From assembly GCA_964551995.1 (NCBI GenBank), contig CAZKFD010000032.1:1-64000 (forward strand): a stretch of 64,000 nt of DNA. The letters are read 5' to 3'. Shown piece by piece: positions 34,615 to 43,677 of this stretch. The translations under genes were made by a program, and so were the position numbers. Below the pieces are notes generated by a model. It saw nothing but the letters and a program-made list of their open reading frames with translations, was not told where the DNA came from and searched no databases. This stretch comes from DATKJS01 sp964551995 (GTDB lineage: Bacteria; Acidobacteriota; Aminicenantia; Aminicenantales; Saccharicenantaceae). Position 1 is the first letter of the stretch. Every line of letters begins with the position of its first letter.

Positions 34615-35241
34615 TCACGCCTCTTTCATTTTGGCCGCGGCGGCCGCGACGGCCTTGCGGATCCTGACATAGTTGCCGCAGCGGCACAGGTTGCCCGAAA
34701 GCGCCTGCTGGATCTCGCCGGCCGTCGGCGAGGGGTTCTTTTCGAGGAGCGCGGCAGTCGTGACAAGGAAGCCGGGGGTGCAGAAGCCGCACTGGTAGCC
34801 GTCGTTTTCGATGAAGGCCTCCTGAACGGGATGGAGCTTGTCGCCGCGCGCCAGGCCTTCGACGGTCGTGATCGCCCGTCCGTCGGCCCGGATGGCCAGA
34901 TACATACAGGCGTAAATCGGCGCCCCGTCGAGGAGCACCGTGCAGCCGCCGCACTCTCCCCGGTCGCAGACCTTCTTGGGCCCGGTGAGATCGAGACGGT
35001 CCCGCAGGACGTCGAGGAGCGTCTCGTTGGCGGCCGCGGCGACGGTTATCGCAGCGCCGTTGACGGTCAGGGAAATGGTCTTTTTGTCGTAAACGGGCAC
35101 GCGGCCCTTTTTCGTCTCGATCGCCTCCTGGGCGAAGAGCCGGGCAAGGACGGCCGTGCCCAGGGCGCCGGTGCCCATGCCCTTGATGAAGTCCCTGCGG
35201 CTGACGCCGCGGGCAGTTTTCCGTTCAGAACGCTTTTCCAC
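34615..35241 (-). CDS. paoA: PaoA-type [2Fe-2S] subunit with Tat signal
   Basis: 208 residues. The N-terminus carries a twin-arginine signal, VSRRDFIKGMGTGALGTAVL. Two [2Fe-2S] domains follow: CDRGECGGCTVLLDG with a later YACMY, and the helical domain YQCGFCTPGF and CRCGNYVRI. The Tat signal is on this subunit only, so the assembled trimer is probably exported by piggyback, as in E. coli PaoABC. First structural gene; the paoC-like ATG follows after 1 bp. Confidence 0.92.
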   Translation of the reverse strand: MEKRSERKTARGVSRRDFIKGMGTGALGTAVLARLFAQEAIETKKGRVPVYDKKTISLTVNGAAITVAAAANETLLDVLRDRLDLTGPKKVCDRGECGGCTVLLDGAPIYACMYLAIRADGRAITTVEGLARGDKLHPVQEAFIENDGYQCGFCTPGFLVTTAALLEKNPSPTAGEIQQALSGNLCRCGNYVRIRKAVAAAAAKMKEA

Positions 35242-35268
35242 GGCGGAGTCCTTCGAAGGGGATGGGGC

Positions 35269-35934
35269 TCAAACCGCCCTGAGAAGGGCGAGGGCCGCGA
35301 GACAGAGGAGCAGAGCGGCCGGAGAGAGCCAGCCGAACACCCGCCGGCGTGTGGGCTCGAAACGGGCCTCGAGCGACGAGATCCCCCGCGCCGCCCAGAA
35401 GCCCGCCGGGACTGTCAGGGCCGAGAGGGCGACGGCGATCGGCGCGTAATAGAGGGAGAGCGGGTAGGACGTCCCCGGCACGACGCAGGCCGCGATCCCC
35501 GTGCCGAACTTGACCAGAGGAAAAAGGTTCACGGCGAGCAGAGCGCCGAGGCCGCCAGCCACCCCCTGTCCGGCCGGGCCGGAGACCAGGCCCTTGCGGA
35601 CGACGCTCATGAGGACGAGGAAGGATGTCCCCTCCATGACGATGGCGAAGATCGGGTTGGCGACGGCGCCGTGGGCAACGGGCAAGCCGAGGAGCAGGGC
35701 GTCGAAGAGCTTGAAGAGCGAGGCCAGAAGGACCATCCCCGCGACGGCCTGAATGCGGGGCGAGACCGCCCAGGCCGCGGCCAGGAAGAACATGGCCGCC
35801 CCCGTCATCAGCGAGCCCGAGACCGTCGAGGCGCACTGACGGAGATACATGCCGAGGGCCGCTTCGGACAGGCCCCAGACGCTCCCAAGGATGATTATGG
35901 GGCCCCAGGCCGTTTTTTGCGGATTCAGAGACAT
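35269..35934 (-). CDS. Polytopic membrane protein of unknown function
   Basis: 221 residues from ATG 35934 (MSLNPQKTAW), chosen because GGAGGG sits 4 nt upstream; ATG 35937 is adjacent. About six to seven hydrophobic segments (for example GPIIILGSVWGLSEAALGMYL, and near the end WLSPAALLLCLAALALL). No family recognised. It lies 27 bp upstream of the paoA-like gene in the same orientation, so it may belong to that operon. Confidence 0.7.
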   Translation of the reverse strand: MSLNPQKTAWGPIIILGSVWGLSEAALGMYLRQCASTVSGSLMTGAAMFFLAAAWAVSPRIQAVAGMVLLASLFKLFDALLLGLPVAHGAVANPIFAIVMEGTSFLVLMSVVRKGLVSGPAGQGVAGGLGALLAVNLFPLVKFGTGIAACVVPGTSYPLSLYYAPIAVALSALTVPAGFWAARGISSLEARFEPTRRRVFGWLSPAALLLCLAALALLRAV

Positions 35935-36284
35935 CATTCCCTCCGGGCGTTGGGATTGACGAGTGACATCGGAATCAATCATACGCCGTCCTGGCGGCGG
36001 CCGTCAATAAACCGGCGCCCGGGCCGGAACGGCCGCCTGGGGAGCGCCCAAAGCGGAGTCTGTCGGTCAGGTGGCGCGGGCAGGACGGGATGGTGGACAG
36101 CCATTCACGGCGCAGGCGGCCTCGATCTCGGGCGACGCGCCCGCCTCGTCCGCGGTCCACATGCCGGGTCCGCGCCCCCGCTCCGGCCGAGAAGACGCGG
36201 ACGGCGGGAATTCCTCGAACGGGAAGACTCGGGTGACATAGCGCAAGGCCCGGAGACGAAGACTCTCGCTATTGCCGGCGCCTG
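35935..36284. other. Gap without a supported gene
   Basis: 350 GC-rich bases between the membrane-protein gene and the GHMP-kinase fragment. I see no credible gene, RNA or strong promoter. It adjoins the broken end of the kinase fragment and may be rearranged DNA. Confidence 0.4.
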
Positions 36285-36431
36285 CTACTTCGTCCTGACC
36301 CTGACGCGCATCCCGACCGCAAGCGCCTCTTCCGAGATGACGACCATCGAGCCGGGCGGCTCCGGGTTGCGCTCGGACACGAACGGCTGGTCGATCCAGC
36401 CTCCGGCCAGGGCCAGGCGATAGGGGATCAT
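36285..36431 (-). pseudogene. N-terminal fragment of a GHMP kinase
   Basis: ATG 36431 directly follows the epimerase stop. The 48-codon frame begins YRLALAGGWIDQPF then NPEPPGSMVVIS, the typical N-terminus of GHMP sugar/heptose kinases (normally ~330 or more residues), diverges after about 32 residues and ends at a TAG. The rest of the kinase is absent. The preserved start and position indicate an epimerase-kinase operon truncated by deletion or rearrangement near 36330. Confidence 0.7.
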
Positions 36432-37472
36432 TCAGAGCACCGTTCGCTCGCCGGCTTTGCGACGCCGGTACTGATCCTCGATCCAGGCGTACGTTCTGGC
36501 GATTCCCTCGCGGAGGGGGGTCGACGGCTCCCAGCCGAGGACCCTACGAATCATGGTGTTGTCGGAGTTGCGGCCGCCGACGCCCTTCGGCGCGCCGAGG
36601 TCATAGGTGCGTTTGACTTTGACTCCGGCCGCCTCTTCGATGATCGTCAGGAGGTCGTCGACGGAGACGAGTTCGGAGGAGCCCAGGTTGATAGGCGTCG
36701 CGATGAGCTCGTCGCAGTGCGTGATCATGTCGATCCCGTTAAGGCAGTCGTCGATGTACATGAAGCTCCGGGTCCGCGTCCCCTCGCCCCAGATGTTGAC
36801 GGTCAGGCTGCCCGTGTCGCAGGCCTCGATGACCTTCCGGCAGAGGGCCGCGGGCGCCTTCTCGCGGCCGCCATCCCAGGTCCCGTTCGGGCCGTAGACA
36901 TTGTGGAAGCGGGCGATGAACGTCTCGAAGCCCCGCTCGGCCCAGTACTCCTGGCAGAAGATTTCGGAGAACAGCTTCTCCCAGCCGTAGCCTCGCTCGG
37001 CCATGGCCGGATAGGCGTCAGATTCCTTGAGGGCCCGGTTGCCCGGCTCCTTCTGGAGGTCCGTGTTGTAGGCGCAGGCGGAGGAGGAGAAGAAATACCG
37101 GTCCGCCCCGGCCCGATAGGCGGCCTCGATCATGTGCGCATTGATGAGGACGCTCCGCAGGCACTCGACGCGGTAGCGTTCGATGAAACCCATGCCGCCC
37201 ATGTCGGCCGCAAGCTGGTAGACCTCGACGGCGCCCTCGCAGGCCCGCACACAGCTATCCCGCTCACTCAGGTCGAGGCACAGGTCCTCGACGCCCGGCG
37301 TCCTCCGGTACCAGTCGGGGAGGGGCTTCTTGTCGACGGCCCGGATCCGGGCGAAGCCCTTGTCGTGGAAATAGCGGACGAGGGAGCCGCCGATGAAGCC
37401 CCCCGCGCCCGTGACGACGATGAGTTCGTCTTTCTTGTGGAAATCCTCGATGCGTTTCTGCTTTCCTCTCAT
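36432..37472 (-). CDS. NAD-dependent sugar epimerase, GDP-mannose 3,5-epimerase-like
   Basis: 346 residues of the extended short-chain dehydrogenase family. NAD-binding VVTGAGGFIGGSLVRYF near residue 20, QLAADMGGMGFIERYR, SSSACAYN, the catalytic pair in ERGYGWEKLFSE (YxxxK) and ARFHNVYGPNGTWDGGREKAPAALC. The DMGGMGFI and SSACxYN segments are characteristic of GDP-mannose 3,5-epimerase, but bacterial relatives act on other nucleotide sugars, so the substrate is uncertain. A TATAAT-like -10 lies about 33 bp upstream. Confidence 0.85.
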   Translation of the reverse strand: MRGKQKRIEDFHKKDELIVVTGAGGFIGGSLVRYFHDKGFARIRAVDKKPLPDWYRRTPGVEDLCLDLSERDSCVRACEGAVEVYQLAADMGGMGFIERYRVECLRSVLINAHMIEAAYRAGADRYFFSSSACAYNTDLQKEPGNRALKESDAYPAMAERGYGWEKLFSEIFCQEYWAERGFETFIARFHNVYGPNGTWDGGREKAPAALCRKVIEACDTGSLTVNIWGEGTRTRSFMYIDDCLNGIDMITHCDELIATPINLGSSELVSVDDLLTIIEEAAGVKVKRTYDLGAPKGVGGRNSDNTMIRRVLGWEPSTPLREGIARTYAWIEDQYRRRKAGERTVL

Positions 37473-37504
37473 GTCGCGACCGTCCTTTCCGTGGGATTCG
37501 TTTC

Positions 37505-37510
37505 ATTATA
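37505..37510 (-). promoter_or_regulatory. Possible -10 element of the epimerase gene
   Basis: Perfect TATAAT on the minus strand (37510-37505), 33 bp before the epimerase ATG. No convincing -35 is seen 16-18 bp upstream. Confidence 0.35.
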
Positions 37511-37708
37511 GCCCATTTGGCGGCCGTTCGGACACGACCGTTTCTGAGAGGTCAGTTTCGACCGGGCGCGTCGGAGGCCGGGCGGCGAGGCGCGTCGAGG
37601 GGCGGCACGGGCCTGCCGGAATGAACCTTTGGCCAGCGGTTTTCGTTTATCCTTATGAACAGGCGGAGGCGTTCGCGTGCCGGCCCCTCCGCCGACGAGG
37701 AGGTTTCC

Positions 37709-38758
37709 ATGAACCCAAGGCAGTCGATGAGGAAGAGTCTCGGAGTTATCTGCGGATTTCTGATGGTCGCGGGCATCGCTGCTAGCCCCGTCCTCGTCGC
37801 TCAAAGCCTGGACGTTCCGGCCAAGAACTGGGGCGTGAGCTTCGGCAATTCGAAGGAGTTTACGGGGCTGCGTTTCAATTTCCGGGACGGCGGGGTCCGG
37901 CGGTTCACCGGGGTCAACATCACCCTCTGGCAGCCCCGCACGGACAACAGGGATTCCGTCGTCCGCGGCCTCTCGCTGGGGCTGATCCCCGGCGGCGGGG
38001 CCATAACGGGCTTTCAGTTCGGGATCCTCGGTCCGGATGCGGACAAGAGCATGACGGGCGTCAATATCGGGCTCGTCGGCGCCGGCAGCGGCGGAGACAT
38101 GACCGGTATCAACATCGGCGGCGTCGGGATGGGGTCCGGGAACAACCTCAGGGGTATCAACGTCGGCGGGCTGGGAGCGGGCGCGGGCGGGGACGTCGTC
38201 GGTCTGAATTTGGGAGGTCTGGGCTTCGGAGCGGGCCGGAGCCTTTGCGGGCTGACCATCGGCGGATTGGGGGTGGGGGCCGGTGACGACGTGACGGGGC
38301 TGGTCGTCGGCGGACTCGGCGCCGGGGCGGGCAAGGATCTGACCGGGGCGGCCTTCGCCGGCCTGGGAGTGGGCGCGGGCGGGATCCTTAAGGGTGTCGT
38401 CGTCGCCGGCGTGGGCGCGGGCGCCGGAGACGAGCTCGTCGGGATCACGATTTGCGGGGCTGGCGCCGGGGCGCCCGAGATCCGCGGGCTCGCCCTCTGC
38501 GGGCTCGTCGTCGGCGGGAAATTTCTGACGGGGGCGTTTGTCGCCGGCGGCACGGTCTATGTGGACAAGGACGGCCGGCTCTCCGGCCTGGCCGTGAGCT
38601 CGTGCAATTTCCTCAAGGGCACGCTGAGCGGGCTCGCCGTCGGCATCGTGAATTATGCCTGGAGCGTGGACCACGGGTTTGAGCTCGGCCTCGTCAACAT
38701 CGTTCGCGACAACCCGAAGGGGCTCAAGGTCCTGCCCGTCTTCAACACCCGCTTTTAA
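37709..38758 (+). CDS. Exported glycine-rich protein with 16-residue tandem repeats
   Basis: 349 residues from ATG 37709, with AGGAGG 6 nt upstream. A signal peptide (MRKSLGVICGFLMVAGIAAS region) is followed by a body built from about ten tandem 16-residue units such as GINVGGLGAGAGGDVV, GLNLGGLGFGAGRSLC, GLTIGGLGVGAGDDVT and GLVVGGLGAGAGKDLT. The regular G-hydrophobic-x-hydrophobic-GGLG-x-GAG pattern predicts a repetitive beta-solenoid. It resembles the repeat surface proteins described in Leptospira (LA_2272 type). Function unknown; location periplasmic or cell-surface. Confidence 0.8.
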   Translation: MNPRQSMRKSLGVICGFLMVAGIAASPVLVAQSLDVPAKNWGVSFGNSKEFTGLRFNFRDGGVRRFTGVNITLWQPRTDNRDSVVRGLSLGLIPGGGAITGFQFGILGPDADKSMTGVNIGLVGAGSGGDMTGINIGGVGMGSGNNLRGINVGGLGAGAGGDVVGLNLGGLGFGAGRSLCGLTIGGLGVGAGDDVTGLVVGGLGAGAGKDLTGAAFAGLGVGAGGILKGVVVAGVGAGAGDELVGITICGAGAGAPEIRGLALCGLVVGGKFLTGAFVAGGTVYVDKDGRLSGLAVSSCNFLKGTLSGLAVGIVNYAWSVDHGFELGLVNIVRDNPKGLKVLPVFNTRF

Positions 38759-38934
38759 GCCGCGCCAGGGCCTTCGCGGAAGAAAGCCTTAGCTCAAATC
38801 CGAAGTTTCGCTCCTTACCGGACGGGCCCTGTCCCGGCGCGTCCCCATCCGGCAGAGAGCGGAGCTTTGCGACCGTCGGGCAGCACTATGGCGGAGCAGC
38901 CCAGCCCGACACGGAGGTTGTCCCGGGACGTCCC

Positions 38935-39414
38935 TTAGAACAGGCTCTTGATCAGGTTGGGAAAGATGAGGAAGACGCCGAAGCGGATGAACCTTCCGGC
39001 CAGGCCGCAGAGAAGGAAAGTGAGGAAGTTGAGCTTGAGCAGCCCGGCCATCAAGCTCGTGGCGTAGAGGGGAGGAAAACCCGTGGAGGCGCTGACGAAG
39101 ATAAAACCGCCGGCCCCGTAGCGCCAGCGGTCGAGCTTCTCCTGGGCCCGGGCGAGCTTGACTTCGTACTTTCGGGGAGGCTTGCGAAACGACGTCCGGA
39201 CGCCTATGTACAGGATGCACTTTGCCGTCATCTGGCCCAGGGCGGCGAGGCTCGTGATCAGGAGGAGCTGGGACCTGGGGAGCAGGGCGGAGGAGATGAC
39301 GACGAGGAAGACCTCCGCGTTGATGACGGGAATGAGGCCGCTCGCGAGGCAATAGATGTACGTGGCCGCCGGCAATCCCCACGTCTTGATCAGAGCCGTC
39401 GTGTCGAGTTTCAT
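38935..39414 (-). CDS. YqaA/VTT-like small membrane protein
   Basis: 159 residues with about four hydrophobic segments (YIYCLASGLIPVINAEVFLVV, LLITSLAALGQMTAKCILYIG, GFPPLYATSLMAGLL, LTFLLCGLAGRFIRFGVFLIF). The order and the VINAEV and SLAALG segments resemble the short YqaA branch of the DedA/VTT (SNARE-associated) family. Probably an inner-membrane protein; role unknown. A basic cytoplasmic loop (RKPPRKYEVKLARAQEKLDRW) sits in the middle. Confidence 0.65.
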   Translation of the reverse strand: MKLDTTALIKTWGLPAATYIYCLASGLIPVINAEVFLVVISSALLPRSQLLLITSLAALGQMTAKCILYIGVRTSFRKPPRKYEVKLARAQEKLDRWRYGAGGFIFVSASTGFPPLYATSLMAGLLKLNFLTFLLCGLAGRFIRFGVFLIFPNLIKSLF

Positions 39415-39524
39415 GCCCGGCCGGCGTTTCCGCCGCCGATCCCTTCGAACCTTCAGAAAACGTGGCGGGAACTATATCACCCGGTCCGGAGGCTGTCAAC
39501 GCCGTCCCCGCCGCGCCGCCCGGC

Positions 39525-41570
39525 CTATCGACCGTCCCGCTTTTTCCTGAGGGCTTCCAGAAACCCCGGATCGACGGTCGCTCCTAGGGCTTGAGCCTTG
39601 CGGATGTGCTCCCAAGCCTGTTGGAAGGCGCCCTTTTCGAAATACAGGACAGCGGTCGCGGCGTGGAGCGTTCCGTCCTTCGGGTCGAGCGCCGACGCCT
39701 TGAGAAAGAGGTCCAAAGCCTCTTCGGGCTTTCCGAGGCGCATCTCGAGGCGGGCGAGGTTCGCGATCGCCTCCTTGCTCTTTGGGTCGATCCCGCAGGC
39801 CTTCCGGAAGGCCTCGTCGGCCTCGGCGAATTTCTGCTGCCTGGCCAGGGCGATGCCCAGGTTGTTGTAGGCGAGGGCCTGCGACGGATCGATCTCCAGG
39901 GCCTTGTGGGCCTCTGCGATCGCCGGGTCGAACATGTTCTTCTGCAGATAGGCGTAGCTGAGGTTGACATGAGTTGTCGCCGAGACGAACCCCAGGTCCT
40001 GGGCCATCCGGAGCTCCTTGATCCCCCGGTCGCTCTCCCCGCTCCTGAGCAGGCAGTATCCGAGGCTCGCATGGGCTTCGGCGAATCCCGGGCGCAACTC
40101 GATGGCCTTGGCGAACAGCCGGCCGGCTTCGGACATGTCGCTGGCCTCGAATCGGCAGATGCCGAGGTTATAATAGGCCTTTTCATAGCCGGGGTCGAGA
40201 GCGATCGCCGTCTCGTATTCGGAAACGGCCTCGCCGGTCCTTCCCTCGCGGTGGGCGAGATTTCCCCGGACGTTGTGCGGGCCCGGCAGGTCCGGGTTGA
40301 GCCGGAGGGCGCACGCGACCTCCGCCGCGGATTTTTCATATTCCTTCTTCCGAAGATAGACCTCGGCCAGATTGGAGCGCGCGAGGGCGAAGGCCGGGTT
40401 GAGCGCGACGGCCTTGAGGAAGGCCGCTTCCGCTTCGTCGAGGCGCCCGTCGCCGAGGTCGAGGTCGCCGATATTGTTGAAGACCTCGGGGAAGTTCGCC
40501 TTGAGCCCGATGGCGCGGCGATAGCTGTCCATCGCTCCCGCGGTGTCGCCGGCCTTGGCTTGGGCGATGCCGAGGTTGTACAGAGACCGGGGAGACCGTG
40601 GTTTGGCCTTGAGGATGGCCCCGTAGGTCTTGATCGCTTCCTCGAGATGCCCCTTCCTGCGGAGGATGATGCCTTCGAGATTCCTCGTCTCGAGGTTATC
40701 GGGGTTGAGCTCGAGGGCCGCCCGGCACGCGGACAGGGCCTCGTCGTAACCCCTGTCTTCCAGATAGATGCGGGCGAGAAGGACATAGGCGTCGTCGAGG
40801 TAAAGGGAATTTTCCGGCCCGCCCTCCGGGGCCATCCCCAGGAATTCGTAGGCCGTCGACACGCCGGCCTTCGCCGGCGCGGCCGCCGCGATATCCGCGC
40901 GCACCGGGGCCCTCCGGTTATAATCGCAGATGGCCCGGTAGATCGCGGCCGCCTTCACCCGGGCCTCCTTGGAGAGCGGGAATTCGACAGCATTGAAGGA
41001 CCTGTCCTTGTTCAACCGGATCGCCTGGGCGTTCAGGTCGTCGAAGCGCGTGCCCCTGATGAAGTGGCCCATGATCGACCCGGGGTCCGCGATGTGGGCC
41101 GCGCCGAACATATGGCCCCACTCGTGCTCGAGGACCCGTTCGAGCGTCTGCGCGTCGCGGTTGAACGTGGACAGGATGATCCCCTGCTCGAAAAGGGAAT
41201 AGCCGCGCGTGCCCGAACGAGGCGTTTCCTGGGCCGTGAACGCAAGGACGACGTCGCAACCGGCCTTGTCGGCTTGGGCGTCGAGGTCGTCGAGGAGCAG
41301 GTCCAGCGATTGGATGGAGTCGTCGGAGGTCCAGGCCCCGAACTCTCTGATGTCGAGTCGGATCCCGAAGAGCCTCTCGAAATCGGCGGAGACCTTTGCC
41401 ATGAGGCCTGTGACCGAGTCTTTCCACGCGGGAATGGCCCGGGTCTCCTCGTCGGCCAGCACCCGGACGCTGATGATGCGCACGTCTTTCCGGGCGGTTT
41501 GCGCGGCCGCGACGCCGGCCACGAGGGCAAGGGCCCCAACGAGGGCGAAGGCCGCGGACAGAGTTTTCAT
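39525..41570 (-). CDS. Exported metzincin-type zinc protease domain fused to TPR repeats
   Basis: 681 residues. Signal peptide (MKTLSAAFALVGALALVAGVAAAQ), then a ~170-residue domain with HEWGHMFGAAH (His149, His153, His159) and a downstream Met-turn-like GSIMGHF: the full metzincin zinc site HExxHxxGxxH. From about residue 240 to the end come some twelve TPR units (for example YDEALSACRAALELNPDN, PRSLYNLGIAQAKAGD, ALAYNNLGIALARQQK). A periplasmic protease with a long protein-binding arm; substrate unknown. Confidence 0.82.
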   Translation of the reverse strand: MKTLSAAFALVGALALVAGVAAAQTARKDVRIISVRVLADEETRAIPAWKDSVTGLMAKVSADFERLFGIRLDIREFGAWTSDDSIQSLDLLLDDLDAQADKAGCDVVLAFTAQETPRSGTRGYSLFEQGIILSTFNRDAQTLERVLEHEWGHMFGAAHIADPGSIMGHFIRGTRFDDLNAQAIRLNKDRSFNAVEFPLSKEARVKAAAIYRAICDYNRRAPVRADIAAAAPAKAGVSTAYEFLGMAPEGGPENSLYLDDAYVLLARIYLEDRGYDEALSACRAALELNPDNLETRNLEGIILRRKGHLEEAIKTYGAILKAKPRSPRSLYNLGIAQAKAGDTAGAMDSYRRAIGLKANFPEVFNNIGDLDLGDGRLDEAEAAFLKAVALNPAFALARSNLAEVYLRKKEYEKSAAEVACALRLNPDLPGPHNVRGNLAHREGRTGEAVSEYETAIALDPGYEKAYYNLGICRFEASDMSEAGRLFAKAIELRPGFAEAHASLGYCLLRSGESDRGIKELRMAQDLGFVSATTHVNLSYAYLQKNMFDPAIAEAHKALEIDPSQALAYNNLGIALARQQKFAEADEAFRKACGIDPKSKEAIANLARLEMRLGKPEEALDLFLKASALDPKDGTLHAATAVLYFEKGAFQQAWEHIRKAQALGATVDPGFLEALRKKRDGR

Positions 41571-41658
41571 CCGAGCCGCCTTTTGCCTGCGGGACTATTC
41601 TAACTCGTCGGCGCGGTGGAAAACAAGAGCGGCATGCCGTAGGGAGGCGGGAGAGGGC

Positions 41659-43425
41659 TCAGCGGACCTGCCGCTCGAGCTTCTCGAACTGCTCGCGTAT
41701 CTCGGCCGGCAGCCGGCCGCGGTAGGGCTTGAGGGAGTTCCGGATCTCGTCGACCTCGGGCTTCCACTCCTTCATGTCGACGGCGAAGAGCTTCTCGAGC
41801 TTTTCCTTCGGGATGTCCAGGCCGCCTATATCGAGGTCCTCGAGCCGGGGGACCAAGCCGGCCGGCGTTTCTCGGGCGCCGACGGCGCTTTTCACCCGGT
41901 CGACGATCCACTTGAGGACGCGCATGTTGTCGCCGAAGCCGGGCCAGATGAACTTTCCCTTCTCGTCGACCCGGAACCAGTTGACCGAGAAGATCTTCGG
42001 CGGCCGCGTCAGCCGGTTCCCGACGTTGAGGTAGTGGCGCCAGTAATCAGCCATGTTGTAGCCGCAGAATGGCAGCATGGCCATGGGGTCTCGCCGCACG
42101 ACGCCCACCTTCCCGGTGGCTGCGGCCGTCGTCTCCGAGCCCATCCGGGCGCCCAGGAAGACGCCGTGGGCCCAGTTGAGACTCTCGACGACGAGGGGGA
42201 TCAGCTGGGTCCGCCGGCCGCCGAAGATGATGGCCGATATCGGGACACCCCTCGGGTTGTCGTATTCCTTCGAGAGCATCGGCGAGTTCGAGATGGCGAC
42301 CGTGAAGCGGGAGTTGAGGTGGGCCCCCTTCGTCCCGGACGCCGGCGTCCAGGGATTTCCCTGCCAGTCGAGCATATGCCCGGGGACGGGCCCGTCGAGG
42401 CCCTCCCACCACGGCTCGTTCCGGTCGGTGTCGAGGGCCACATTGGTGAACAGGGTCGGGTTGTAGGCCCCGCGCCGGACCGTCCGCATCATATTTGGGT
42501 TCGTCTTCATGGACGTGCCGGGTGCGACGCCGAAATAACCGGCCTCGGGATTGATGGCCCAAAGGCGGCCGTCGGGCCCGATGTTGAGCCAGGCGATGTC
42601 GTCGCCGAGCGTCCAGACCCGGAAGCCCGGGAGGGCCGACTCCATCATCGCCAGGTTCGTTTTGCCGCAGGCGCTGGGCAGGGCGGCCGTGACGTAGGTG
42701 ATATTGCCCCGGAGGTCCTCGATGCCCATGATGACCATGTGCTCGGCCAGCCACCCCTGCCGAAGCCCGAGGTAGGAGGCGATCCGCAGAGAGACGCACT
42801 TCTTGCCGAGCAGGGCGTTGCCGCCATAGCCGGAGCCGACGCTCCAGACGAGGCTTTCCTCTGGGAAGTGCATGATGTAGCGTCGATTGGGGTTGAGGTC
42901 GCCGATCGAGTGGAAACCCTTGATGAAGTCCTCCCGGTTGCGGAGCTTCTCCAGGATGGGCGTGCCGATGCGGGTCATGATTCGCATGCTGACGGCGACA
43001 TAGGTCGAGTCCGTGATCATGAGGCAGGCCTTGGCGTAGGGCGAATCGGGATGGCCCATCATGTAGGGGATGACATACATCGTCCGCCCGCGCATGCAAC
43101 CGTCCGAGAGCCCCGTCATCAGCTTCTTGGCCTTGGCCGGCTCCATCCAGTTGTTGTTCGGCCCCGAGGCCTCCCGCGCCGAGTGGCAGACGAAAGTCAG
43201 GTGCTCGGTCCGGGCGACGTCGTTCGGGTGGCTGCGGTGGAGGTAGGCGGTCGGCCAGGTCTTGTGGTTGAGCTCGAGGAAAACGGGCCCGTTGAGGCGC
43301 TCCTCGTTCATCCCGATCTCGAGGAGTCGCCAGGCCTCCCCCTCGGAGCCGTCGCACCAGTAAACATGTTCGGGCCGAGCCAGTCTCTCCTGCGCCTCGA
43401 CCCACTGTTCGGCTGCCGAAGTCAC
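41659..43425 (-). CDS. pckG: Phosphoenolpyruvate carboxykinase (GTP)
   Basis: 588 residues, the GTP-dependent class. GTG start at 43425. N-terminal VYWCDGSEGEAWRLL, the hyper-reactive Cys/P-loop LPSACGKTNLAMMES, TLGDDIAWL, NPEAGYFGVAPGTS and a C-terminal FGDNMRVLKWIV. Interconverts oxaloacetate and PEP. It is divergent from the aconitase/ATP-citrate lyase operon, and ATP-citrate lyase makes oxaloacetate, so it probably sends that oxaloacetate to PEP. Strong own promoter. Confidence 0.96.
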   Translation of the reverse strand: MTSAAEQWVEAQERLARPEHVYWCDGSEGEAWRLLEIGMNEERLNGPVFLELNHKTWPTAYLHRSHPNDVARTEHLTFVCHSAREASGPNNNWMEPAKAKKLMTGLSDGCMRGRTMYVIPYMMGHPDSPYAKACLMITDSTYVAVSMRIMTRIGTPILEKLRNREDFIKGFHSIGDLNPNRRYIMHFPEESLVWSVGSGYGGNALLGKKCVSLRIASYLGLRQGWLAEHMVIMGIEDLRGNITYVTAALPSACGKTNLAMMESALPGFRVWTLGDDIAWLNIGPDGRLWAINPEAGYFGVAPGTSMKTNPNMMRTVRRGAYNPTLFTNVALDTDRNEPWWEGLDGPVPGHMLDWQGNPWTPASGTKGAHLNSRFTVAISNSPMLSKEYDNPRGVPISAIIFGGRRTQLIPLVVESLNWAHGVFLGARMGSETTAAATGKVGVVRRDPMAMLPFCGYNMADYWRHYLNVGNRLTRPPKIFSVNWFRVDEKGKFIWPGFGDNMRVLKWIVDRVKSAVGARETPAGLVPRLEDLDIGGLDIPKEKLEKLFAVDMKEWKPEVDEIRNSLKPYRGRLPAEIREQFEKLERQVR

Positions 43426-43487
43426 TCTCGAATAATCCTCATCTTCAATTTAATCAATGCGTTAACGCCATCCCGAAGGAAAGAAAA

Positions 43488-43516
43488 AGTATATCTGTTC
43501 AACGCCTGGATGTCAA
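43488..43516 (-). promoter_or_regulatory. Strong promoter of pckG
   Basis: On the minus strand TTGACA (43516-43511), 17 bp, TATACT (43493-43488); expected leader ~55 nt to the GTG start. Confidence 0.7.
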
Positions 43517-43584
43517 ACCTCCAGCCCTCGGCCCGATGCCGGCTTGGCCCAGGCCATCGGGGCGTCCGGCACGGGCTCCGAGGC

Positions 43585-43614
43585 TTGAAAAAGCCCCCCG
43601 GCTAATGCTATCGT
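43585..43614 (+). promoter_or_regulatory. Promoter of the HD/aconitase/ATP-citrate lyase operon
   Basis: TTGAAA (43585-43590), 18 bp, TATCGT (43609-43614), ~64 bp before the HD-protein ATG. Back to back with the pckG promoter. Confidence 0.55.
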
Positions 43615-43677
43615 AGGGACTCGTTCGGGGAACCCCGGCCGTCCCGACGTCCGCCGGCTGTGTCCCAGGAGGCCCTC

